Made by a program: the position numbers and the translations under genes. The notes beneath the pieces were generated by a model. It was not told the origin of the DNA. It did no database searches and saw nothing but the letters and a program-made list of their open reading frames with translations. From positions 62,001 through 126,000 of the forward strand of contig JAVJQA010000006.1 in the NCBI GenBank assembly GCA_040218045.1: a DNA stretch of 64,000 nucleotides, given 5' to 3'. Position 1 is the stretch's first letter; every line of letters starts with the position of its first letter. The stretch comes from Marinoscillum sp040218045. GTDB lineage: Bacteria; Bacteroidota; Bacteroidia; Cytophagales; Cyclobacteriaceae. This document shows positions 26,852 to 34,700 of the stretch, piece after piece.

Positions 26852-29800
26852 ATGAGAGTTTCCCTTACTAATATTTTAGGTGTCTTTCTGCTTACAATAC
26901 TGTTTTTGGTTTTTGCAAATCAAAGCAATGCGCAATATTTCTCCGCTGATGTATTTAAAGATCAAAGAGGGATGGCCTCTAATAGAATTACCAATATCAC
27001 CCAGGCTTACAGTGGTGAGGTTTGGATTGGTACACGAGATGGTCTGAGTTATTATGATGGATTAAGCTGGAACAATATTCTTGGAAACGATAGTTTAAAC
27101 TTTGCCGGGAACATTCATTTGAGCCACCTGGCAGACTCAACATTAATTGCAATCTCCACAGGTGCTGGAGCTAATTCACTCCAACTTTATAAGCACAATC
27201 AACAATCATGGAGTAAGATCAACACTCCTCAGAGTCTTTCAGAACTGGTCTATTCAGGCAATATCAAGGTTGCTGCATCCATCAATGATTTCTCAAACCA
27301 GTTAATTCTGGGCCATTCTGACTCTATTTATTTTCTGCAAGAGGATCAATGGCGTATAGTGAAGGTCAAATCAGGAGAAGACAAAATTAACATTAGGGCA
27401 CTTAAACAATCGGGAGACTCCTTATTTATTGTCACCAATAAAGGCTTGCTTCTTTATTACAATGATCAGTATACCAGCCTTATTGATCATTCCGGAATCC
27501 TAAATGTCACCTATAATCCAGACGATAGCATAATATATGTATCAGGGGAGGACTGGGTTGGTTCATATAATGGAGATAAGCTAACCTCCATCTTTCAAAA
27601 TCGTCCCATTGGGCTTTTTGGGAGTGGGGCATTTACCTGTTTGCTTTATCGGGATCACAAAATCTACTACTCATTTAATTCGCCTCTACATCAATACGAC
27701 CTAAAAACCGGAGAAACCAGACAGCTCATTACACAGTACTTTGACACGGACTATTCCTGCATGGATGCGCTTTTTGACCATGAAGGAAGCCTGTGGATAG
27801 CAACACTAAGGGGCACGTTCCGTGTAAAAAACCTCAACATTGTCAGCTATAATAGCAATCAATTGCTGGAGAATGAAGTCAGCGCTGCCCTGCAAACAAA
27901 AAATGGGGACCTGTATCTTGGGTCCAACATTGGGCTTACTATAATTAGAAGCACTGGAAAAATTGAGAAATACCCATTTCCTAAACATCTCTTGCAGCCC
28001 CGAGTCATGGACATGATCATTTATCAGGAGGAGGTTTATTTGGCTGCTAACTCAGCGGGAGTAGTTCGATTTGCCAATGGCAAATTACATTATGACAAGT
28101 TCCTCGGAGAGCATACGCGTGCACTCGACCTGATGGTTTATGAAGATCAGCTGTATGCTTTGAGTAATTCTAACCTCTATAGAAGGAAAAAGGAGGGGGA
28201 CTGGCCATTGTTTTACCGCAATAATCAATTCTCCAATGGAGTGATTAGAAAAGTTGTATTTAATGAAGATCATAAGATCTTATTAACAGATAATGGAGTA
28301 ATTGATTTTGAACAGGATAAGCTCATCAGATCCTTTGACCCCAAGTCAAATAATATTTATTGTTCACTTAAACACGATGGTGAGATTCTCCTTGGGACTA
28401 CTGGTGGCATTATGGTTTTGGATCAGGATACCATCCAACCTAAGTACGATATCAAGAAACCATTCTATGCATTAACCGACGATACTAATGGTTACCTCTG
28501 GGCAGGATCAGGTCAGGGCACCTATTGCATATCCGATTCCATTTTTGTTTTGTCCAAAGTCAATGGGATGTCAGGAAATGAGGTCAATCGAAATGCATTC
28601 TTCATTATGAATTCAGGTCAATTACTGGTAGGCACGGATGAGGGGGTTTCTATAGTCAATACCAATATGGATAGATCCATCACGATTCCGCGAATAGAGT
28701 TTTTGGGCGCTTTAGCAAATGCCAATCCTGTGGATTTTAATTCGGACCTTACACACCAGCAAAACAACCTAAGGTTTCAATTCAGATCTGTCTCCTTTGT
28801 TAATTCCAAAGAAATCAATTTTAGGGTAAAACTTTCTGGACTAAATCCGCATTGGCAAAAGATAGATTATGCCAATCAAAACAGTATCTTATTTACCAAC
28901 CTGAAACCGGGAAAGTATCAGTTCGTCGTTCAGTCGAGGATCGCCAATGGCCCGTGGAGTCGTGTAGCGAAAAGTCCTGTCATCACCATTCGGAATGCCT
29001 TTTACCAGACCTATTGGTTTAGAACTGGCCTTGTGCTATTGATAATTTCAATCTTCGCCACATTTTTCACACTAAGGAGTAAATCTCTGAGTAAAAGAAA
29101 TGAGCATCTTCAACTTCGGGTGGATGAAAAAACCCAGGAATTAAAAGCACAGAATGACGAGTTGCTCAAAGCTATTAATGAATTAAAGTCAGCACAAGGT
29201 CAGTTGATTCAATCAGAAAAACTTGCATCTATGGGCCACCTTACGTCCGGCATTGCTCACGAGTTGAATAATCCCTTAAATTATATTCGTGGAGGTGCAG
29301 AGTGTATTATCAGGAATATGAAGGATTTGGCAGAGTTGAAAGGGATGATTGGCCAAAAAAAAACAACCAAACAAATTGATGATTTTGAAAGCATTATGGA
29401 TGACAGCATGCGACTGGCCGAGTCCATCCTGGAGGGTGCATCCAAAAGTACGGAGATTGTAAAAAGCCTCGGCTCATTCACGGCAGATTCACAGAATTTC
29501 TATTCATTCACAGATTTACAAAAAGCAGTGGACACGGCACTCACTTTGCTCAGTAGTGAAATAGGCTTTAGAATCATCATCAATAAGATGTTTGGCAACA
29601 TTCCGCCTATAGAGTGTTATCCAGCCAAGGTGAATCAGCTGCTAGTGAACATCTTACTCAATGCTATACAATCCATTTCAGAGCGTGGTGAAATTACCAT
29701 TCGTTATTACAGAAAGGATGACCAAAGAGTTGGTATTGAAATTTCGGATGATGGAGTTGGTATTCCTGAAGATCTTAAGGAAAAGGTCTTTGAGCCATTT

Positions 29801-29977
29801 TTCACTACTAAGGACTTGAACCCTGGGTTGGGACTAACCATTGCCAAATCTATCGTACAGGAGCATCACGGATCAATAGAAATAAAATCAGTGGTTGGTA
29901 AAGGAACCAAGGTAATCATTATGCTTCCTGTAAGCCAGACCTTTCATCCCGAGTTGGAAGGATTTGAAACTAATTAG
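26852..29977 (+). CDS. Two-component sensor with periplasmic beta-propeller (Reg_prop/Y_Y_Y) and histidine kinase
   Basis: 1041 residues. Signal peptide (to about residue 27), then about 570 residues of short beta-propeller repeats (for example GEVWIGTRDGLSYYDGLSW, GSLWIATLRGTF, GYLWAGSGQGTY), a Y_Y_Y domain at about 645-715 (LSGLNPHWQKIDYANQNS, NLKPGKYQFVVQSR), a membrane helix (TGLVLLIISIFATFFTL, about 730), a coiled coil and a kinase: H-box MGHLTSGIAHELNNPLNYI (about 800), N-box VNILLNAIQSI, G-boxes DDGVGIPEDL and GLGLTIAKSIV. Unlike the hybrid systems of Bacteroides, there is no receiver or AraC domain after the kinase, so it must act on a separate regulator, not found nearby. Confidence 0.92.
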   Translation: MRVSLTNILGVFLLTILFLVFANQSNAQYFSADVFKDQRGMASNRITNITQAYSGEVWIGTRDGLSYYDGLSWNNILGNDSLNFAGNIHLSHLADSTLIAISTGAGANSLQLYKHNQQSWSKINTPQSLSELVYSGNIKVAASINDFSNQLILGHSDSIYFLQEDQWRIVKVKSGEDKINIRALKQSGDSLFIVTNKGLLLYYNDQYTSLIDHSGILNVTYNPDDSIIYVSGEDWVGSYNGDKLTSIFQNRPIGLFGSGAFTCLLYRDHKIYYSFNSPLHQYDLKTGETRQLITQYFDTDYSCMDALFDHEGSLWIATLRGTFRVKNLNIVSYNSNQLLENEVSAALQTKNGDLYLGSNIGLTIIRSTGKIEKYPFPKHLLQPRVMDMIIYQEEVYLAANSAGVVRFANGKLHYDKFLGEHTRALDLMVYEDQLYALSNSNLYRRKKEGDWPLFYRNNQFSNGVIRKVVFNEDHKILLTDNGVIDFEQDKLIRSFDPKSNNIYCSLKHDGEILLGTTGGIMVLDQDTIQPKYDIKKPFYALTDDTNGYLWAGSGQGTYCISDSIFVLSKVNGMSGNEVNRNAFFIMNSGQLLVGTDEGVSIVNTNMDRSITIPRIEFLGALANANPVDFNSDLTHQQNNLRFQFRSVSFVNSKEINFRVKLSGLNPHWQKIDYANQNSILFTNLKPGKYQFVVQSRIANGPWSRVAKSPVITIRNAFYQTYWFRTGLVLLIISIFATFFTLRSKSLSKRNEHLQLRVDEKTQELKAQNDELLKAINELKSAQGQLIQSEKLASMGHLTSGIAHELNNPLNYIRGGAECIIRNMKDLAELKGMIGQKKTTKQIDDFESIMDDSMRLAESILEGASKSTEIVKSLGSFTADSQNFYSFTDLQKAVDTALTLLSSEIGFRIIINKMFGNIPPIECYPAKVNQLLVNILLNAIQSISERGEITIRYYRKDDQRVGIEISDDGVGIPEDLKEKVFEPFFTTKDLNPGLGLTIAKSIVQEHHGSIEIKSVVGKGTKVIIMLPVSQTFHPELEGFETN

Positions 29978-30036
29978 TAATTGCTCTGTGCATTATAACC
30001 ACCTTATCTTTAGGTACCATCAGATAAGGCAATTAC
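29977..30036. terminator. Nested palindromes between convergent genes
   Basis: Two nested inverted repeats: outer GTAATTGC (29977-29984) with GCAATTAC (30029-30036), inner CCTTATCT (30002-30009) with AGATAAGG (30022-30029). They lie between the kinase stop codon and the convergent lipoprotein gene and probably serve as a two-way terminator; there is no strong T-run. Confidence 0.45.
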
Positions 30037-30049
30037 TCACACTAAGAAA

Positions 30050-30439
30050 TCACTCGATAGTGGTCACTTCTTTTGAAGTGGATGCAACAGAAACAGTTGT
30101 TCCCTTCTTGGCATACATCCTTACGTAATACTTGGTTTTGGCTGTAAGCCCAGTCACTGAAGTGTTAGTGCCTGTTACCTCTTTCTTGCTGTAACTAGTT
30201 ACTGTTGTTGAAAAGTTTGCATTCGTTGAAACGTCCAATAAATACTTCTCAGCTCCTGTTACCTGGACCCAGCTAACCTTAAATGAAGTTGCGGCCACTT
30301 CAGTGGGTGCACTAAGTGTAGGTGCGCTGATCGTCACAGGTGTTGGATCATCATCATTGTTGCAAGCGGTGAACAATCCTGTTAATAAAAATGCAACCAT
30401 TAGCACTTTTACTACTCTTCTTTTTTGATTTGTTTTCAT
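30050..30439 (-). CDS. Lipoprotein with one fibronectin type III domain
   Basis: 129 residues: type II signal peptide with lipobox LFTAC (Cys at about 26), a DDDPTP linker, then one FnIII domain of about 85 residues (SWVQVTGAEKYLLDVST, VTGLTAKTKYYVRMYAKKG). Such short FnIII lipoproteins are common surface proteins in Bacteroidota; function unknown. The 340 bp upstream to the tRNA cluster hold no clear gene, only a tRNA promoter at the end. Confidence 0.8.
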   Translation of the reverse strand: MKTNQKRRVVKVLMVAFLLTGLFTACNNDDDPTPVTISAPTLSAPTEVAATSFKVSWVQVTGAEKYLLDVSTNANFSTTVTSYSKKEVTGTNTSVTGLTAKTKYYVRMYAKKGTTVSVASTSKEVTTIE

Positions 30440-30721
30440 TTGATTAAAAAATATTTAATTGTTTGATATTGCTCATTGACAGTTCATATTGAGATTCGGT
30501 TGGAAGGCAAGCAGTCAAAGCATGATATATTTTTCTGTGCATAATTTTTCGGATGAAACTCAAAACTCACGTCCTTGAAAACTCGTTTGAGGTTAATTTT
30601 GTGACCCCAGAAATAAACCCCCGAATCGTTATAATCCAGGGATTAATGATGGTACAGGGACGCCTGAACCTTATCTTGATGGAATATCAGTGAAATAGTT
30701 GAAATTCTTTTTTGAGAAGCA

Positions 30722-30752
30722 TTGCAATTTTGATGGGTTCATTTAAATTTGC
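30722..30752 (+). promoter_or_regulatory. Bacteroidota-type promoter of tRNA-Gly
   Basis: TTGC at 30722-30725 and TAAATTTGC at 30744-30752, spaced 19 bp, fit the -33 (TTTG) and -7 (TAnnTTTG) elements of the Bacteroidota primary sigma factor, 27 bp ahead of the tRNA. The stretch 30440-30721 holds no gene I can support. Confidence 0.55.
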
Positions 30753-30778
30753 AGTCCCTTAAGAATGGAAGGGAATAA

Positions 30779-30854
<76 letters not shown>

Positions 30855-30863
30855 ATATAAGAG

Positions 30864-30890
30864 AGCCGCAGAAGAGCGGCTTTTCTTTTT
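30864..30890 (+). terminator. Terminator after tRNA-Gly
   Basis: AGCCGC (30864-30869) and GCGGCT (30876-30881) form a 6-bp GC-rich stem followed by a T-rich run (TTTTCTTTTT), 10 bp after the tRNA. Confidence 0.85.
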
Positions 30891-30901
30891 TCAAAGCACC
30901 T

Positions 30902-30998
30902 GACTAGAAAGTAGTCAACATCTACACGGTAGATGAATGCCTCGGTGGTGGAACCTGCCTCTGCCGGCAGGCAGGTTGGTGGACACGCAGGCCTAAAA
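30902..30998 (+). pseudogene. Broken 5' copy of tRNA-Leu with its upstream hairpin
   Basis: The stretch repeats the 37 bp upstream and the 5' half of the intact tRNA-Leu at 31268: a GACTA-GAAAG-TAGTC hairpin (30902-30916), then GCCTCGGTGGTGGAA (30939-30953), a 22-bp insert, and TTGGTGGACACGCAGG (30976-30991), stopping at the anticodon stem where the GIY-YIG frame begins. The bases before the hairpin read, in frame, L-T-R-K-stop, like the end of a GIY-YIG protein (L-A-R-K-stop at 31228-31241), so a second, older element copy may have ended here. Confidence 0.75.
30954..30975. repeat. Palindromic 22-bp insert inside the tRNA-Leu fragment
   Basis: A GC-rich palindrome with arms CCTGCCT and AGGCAGG splits the D-arm of the tRNA-Leu fragment. 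The intact copy lacks it (GGAATTGGTAG reads through). It resembles small dispersed palindromic repeats and proves that the fragment is not functional. Confidence 0.7.
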
Positions 30999-31241
30999 AT
31001 GGTTTATGTCTATGCCATATCGAGTTAGTCAAGAGCATATATTTATGTAGGCCTGACTCATGATTTGGATAAGCGGTTATATGAACATAACTCTGGCAAA
31101 AATCGGACAACAAGACCTTATAGGCCTTTTCGATTAGTTCATTTTGAAACATTTGATACCAGAGAAGAAGCCAGAGCAAGAGAAAAATATTTGAAATCTG
31201 GTGTCGGTAAAGAATATTTAAAGAAATTGGCTAGAAAGTAG
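30999..31241 (+). pseudogene. Solo GIY-YIG endonuclease gene with early stop codon
   Basis: The 81-codon frame reads MVYVYAISS-stop-SRAYIYVGLTHDLDKRLYEH and onward to KEYLKKLARK-stop. VYAISS with YIYVGLT is the GIY-YIG motif; ARAREKYLKSGVGKEYLK matches the single-domain GIY-YIG (UPF0213-like) proteins of Bacteroidota. A TAG at codon 10 (31026-31028) interrupts it, at a place where a leucine (TTG or TTA) would be expected, so the gene is one base from intact. It lies exactly between a broken and an intact tRNA-Leu gene, and its 3' end forms the hairpin upstream of the intact tRNA. Confidence 0.85.
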
Positions 31242-31267
31242 CCAACATCTATGTGAAATAGATGAAT

Positions 31268-31353
31268 GCCTCGGTGGTGGAATTGGTAGACACGCAGGAC
31301 TTAAAATCCTGTGACCCTTAAAGGTCGTGCGGGTTCAAGTCCCGCCCGAGGTA
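31268..31353 (+). tRNA. tRNA-Leu (anticodon TAA)
   Basis: Complete class II tRNA: acceptor GCCTCGG with CCGAGGT (first pair G-U), anticodon stem CAGGA/TCCTG with loop CTTAAAA (TAA), long variable arm (GACCCTTAAAGGTC), T-arm GCGGG-TTCAAGT-CCCGC. CCA is not encoded, unlike the Gly gene. Its 5' half is duplicated at 30939. Confidence 0.95.
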
Positions 31354-31372
31354 CTTGAAAATCAAGTAGTTA

Positions 31373-31400
31373 GAAGCCTAAGAACTCAATCTTAGGCTTC
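31373..31400 (+). terminator. Terminator after tRNA-Leu
   Basis: A perfect 10-bp stem, GAAGCCTAAG (31373-31382) and CTTAGGCTTC (31391-31400), loop AACTCAAT, followed by TTTCATTTTA. Confidence 0.85.
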
Positions 31401-31414
31401 TTTCATTTTAGGTA

Positions 31415-31432
31415 GGTACAACATAGGTACAA
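31415..31432 (+). repeat. Direct repeat copy 1 (GGTACAACATAGGTACAA)
   Basis: An 18-bp sequence, itself two GGTACAA units spaced 4 bp apart, found again at 31670-31687. It lies just after the tRNA-Leu terminator. Its repeated position after tRNA ends suggests a recombinase binding site. Confidence 0.8.
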
Positions 31433-31451
31433 CAATTCACAAATGGGAAAC

Positions 31452-31498
31452 ATTGACTGTTAATCAGAGGGTCGCTGGTTCGAGCCCAGCCTGAGGAG
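31452..31498 (+). pseudogene. 3' half of a tRNA-Asn (anticodon GTT)
   Basis: Anticodon loop CTGTTAA, variable GGGTC, T-arm GCTGG-TTCGAGC-CCAGC and 3' acceptor strand CTGAGGA with G discriminator. No 5' acceptor or D-arm precedes it, so it is a fragment. It is followed by a degenerate version of the hairpin seen after tRNA-Leu (GCTTGATAATTAG). Confidence 0.75.
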
Positions 31499-31572
31499 CT
31501 TGATAATTAGCCACTTACATAAATTAAGATGCGAGTAGCTTTTTTGTTTGCACGTCAAAGTGTGATAAATTT

Positions 31573-31619
31573 TCGGGTTCATAACCCGGAGGTCGGGGGT
31601 TCGATTGCCCCCTTCGCTA
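31573..31619 (+). pseudogene. 3' half of a tRNA-Met (anticodon CAT)
   Basis: Anticodon arm TCGGG-TTCATAA-CCCGG, variable AGGTC, a T-arm with TTCGATT loop whose closing pair is lost (G-G), and acceptor strand CTTCGCT. No 5' half. It is followed by TACTTGAAAATCAAG, identical to the sequence after tRNA-Leu (31352-31366). Confidence 0.75.
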
Positions 31620-31631
31620 CTTGAAAATCAA

Positions 31632-31659
31632 GCAGTTACAGAAATGTGGCTGCTTTTTT
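31632..31659 (+). terminator. Terminator after the tRNA-Met fragment
   Basis: GCAGTTAC and GTGGCTGC pair over 8 bp (two G-U pairs), loop AGAAAT, followed by six T. The arrangement tRNA end, CTTGA-TCAAG hairpin, terminator, 18-bp repeat is the same as after tRNA-Leu. Confidence 0.7.
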
Positions 31660-31669
31660 CGTTTAAAAG

Positions 31670-31687
31670 GGTACAACATAGGTACAA
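31670..31687 (+). repeat. Direct repeat copy 2 (GGTACAACATAGGTACAA)
   Basis: Exact second copy of the 18-bp repeat at 31415, 255 bp away, at the boundary where the accessory region begins (first accessory gene stop at 31703). Confidence 0.8.
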
Positions 31688-31702
31688 AAGGTCTAATCAA
31701 AA

Positions 31703-34700
31703 TTATATTAATTTGTAGTTTAGACTAATGAAAAGGGAATAAATAACAACCCCATTTATATGAACGGATTTGCCTATTCTAACTCCCGAATAATCTCTTC
31801 CAAATTCCGCTGAAACATCGAAGACTTTTTTATTCTCAAGCTCAAATCCTTTAGGGTATATAATGCCGGTCAGTGTTTTACTTTGATACTTTGTCCATTC
31901 TTTTTGAAAATCCGCCTGCTTTCCTGTAAAGTAAACCAAAGTCAAAAATGCCTTTCTTTCATGCGTATAATGTGAAATTACCTTTTTCAAATGCGATTTG
32001 ACCCGAGTTATATCTCTGAGAATAAAAGCCTCACATGTAACGAAAGAATTTTGGTTACTATCTCTGATGTCCAGATCAATTTCACCCAGATCAGTTGCGC
32101 TGTGTGAAAAAGCCTTTCTTGTTTGATCCTTAACAGACCAACCCCATGCGCTAATCCGAGCTTCTAAGGCAAGCTGTATCAGATCGTTGTATCTGTTTTC
32201 CTTACTGGTGTTTTTCAGGTCGAGGATTGCAGGTAATGCATTTATCTTATTGAGCATACTCGAAGCGGCCAGAGCTACTTCGCTAACAATGAATTCTGTT
32301 AAGTCATTTCTGCCATTTAGTTTTTCAGGGAAAATCTTAATGAGTTTTGTTGGGGAACTATTGAATATTCTATTGTAATGATAATGCAGCTCATCAATAT
32401 TGTCGATTCCACCAATCTTATCTTGAAGATCACGAATAAACCCAATGTTCTCCAAGTCCGAAAAGCTATGGTATCGTTCAGCCTTTTCAAGAAGATTCAA
32501 TGCCTCCTCAATCTTTTCTCTTTCCACGAGGCTTTCTATTTTCACCTCAAGCACATCAGGAAGCATCTGATAGGGCATATCGAGCTTATTAAAAAATGTG
32601 TCAAGGTCATCATGTTTCCCAAGCTTTAGAAGTATTAATAATCTATTTGTAGAGAAGGTTGAACCCAGTGTTTCTTCACCCAGATTTTCTTGCTTGGAAA
32701 CGTAAACCTTCCATTCTTCTAATGCCTCAGTATAAAGAGAGGGATTATCATTATCGGCTTTAGCTATGCTGATTTTTGCAGCCATCTGATTAAGTGCAAA
32801 AACAGGATACTGAGGATATTGAGTACTGAGCTGTTTGAAAATGTCATAAGAGGACTTGGGGTTCTTTTCAAGACGAATGAGTGCCCTGTAAAATTGTTTA
32901 TGATCACCATATGAGAGCTCTCTTACCCTGTGAACAGTTGACTTTTTGGGTTCCTTAATATCATTAAGTTCTTGTTCATCTTGTTTGAAATACGCCAAGA
33001 GCATTCGGGTTTGATAAAGCTGCACTTCATATTCATTGCTCTTCTTTGATATTTTGCTTTCCCAGAACTCTACGGTCTGGTTAATCTCATTTATCAATTG
33101 TGGGTATTGCCTTATTTCAAGTAGAACCTGTTGAACTTCAGGAATCCAGTGGGCATCTTCCAAAAAGGCTTTGATATCGGATTGTTGTATTTTCTCTATT
33201 AACTTCTGCTTTATGCCCTCGGAGGTAATCCATTCTGCAACCGTTAAAATCTTTATTATATTTTGAGAATTCAGGATCACATCAATAAGTTGTTCTTTCT
33301 TTGAAAACCAGTTCAAGGCCCTTGCTATCTGAGGCAAAAGGGCTTCCTTTTCAGAATTCTTAAAGCCCTTTTCCTTATTATAATCAAACAGATCAACCCG
33401 ACCTTCCTGGGGTTTGTCCTCAATATGACTTTTTAGGAAGTCAATTATTTGCTGCTCAATTCTTGATGTTATCTCTTGAAAATCGTCTTTTTCAAATCCG
33501 TACGGAATCTTTGGTTGCATTAACTGGCGCAGCACCTGAAGTAATACACCGATGTGAGTTCTTAATTTGTCAGCGGTAAATTGGTTTTCTTTATGATAGC
33601 GATCGGTTGTCGTATCGAAATAAAAGCGAGGTTCCAAAAAGCCATTTAGCTTTTGCTGTTTGTAAATAAAATAGATTGGATAAATCCATTCAATGGATTC
33701 CAGGCGTTCAATTTTTTCACTCCAAAGAGGTAGGCCTTTCTCTTCTTTTTTTTCAAAAAAATTATACTTTTCGATCTCTTTGATCTCTATACGATCAATG
33801 TAAAGCTTGAAAAACGAATTGGTAAGAATGTGGATGTTTGGAGAGGTAGTTTCGAATTGACTTTTATACTTCCAGTAAGTTGAGCACTTCATCAACCAAG
33901 TCAGCCCGTCCCATTGAAGCATTGGGAAATTTATTGTTCCGTTATTATGAAATGACCTGGATGGTAGACCGATAAAAAGCTCCACAAGTTCATTAAAAAG
34001 GACAGGGATTAAATATTGGTCGCCACCCCCATGCACGCTATGATTATAAAGAAGGCTATCTTCGATCAATGAAAGTACTGCTTCTTCTTTTTCCTCTCGG
34101 CGGCTTCTGCTGAGCTTTTCAATGTGTTCTTGCCGGTTGTATGGTATGTCATATTTTTTTGTATTGATCTGCCGGTAAATTTGAAAAACTACTTTTGCAG
34201 CATCTCCATTTTTTACAGTCGAACGAATTGTATAAAGAGCTAATTCCAAAGACTTCACCCAAAGCTTTTTGTGGATTAGGTCTTTTTCCTCAGTAAGTAC
34301 ACGATCCTCTGAAACTAACTGATCGATACGTTGAAAAGCCAGTGACGTGTATTTTGGATTTTCTATCAAATAAGGTATGAATCCCCTGCGTGACATAATG
34401 ATGTCACAGTGCATGTACCACAGCAGTGTTGGTTTTGTAATTGAGCCATCAAGAAGGGAAATAATTCGCTTATATCGATCTATAATTGGATTGTCGGGAT
34501 CGTCAGTTTCGATTCTTTCTAGTTCATAATCATGAGCAACAATTACTTTGGTTATGAAGGAAAGTTCCCTTCTTGAGCTCTGTCCGTGTAAATATGTCGT
34601 ATTAGCTTTTTTCTCCCAATGATTTAAACTCTCCAGCAATTCAAAATGATCTGTATTGTTTAAAGAGTAGTCATCAAATTCTGCACGACTGTGAAATAGC

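Noticed and set aside
30553..30693. Plus-strand frame of 46 codons (MKLKTHVLENSFEVN...)
   Set aside because: Too short, no family likeness, no ribosome site or terminator; possibly a gene remnant but not supportable.
31415..31687. The repeated short elements as a CRISPR array
   Set aside because: Only two copies of the repeat, spaced 255 bp apart with tRNA pieces and terminators between; no cas genes in the window.
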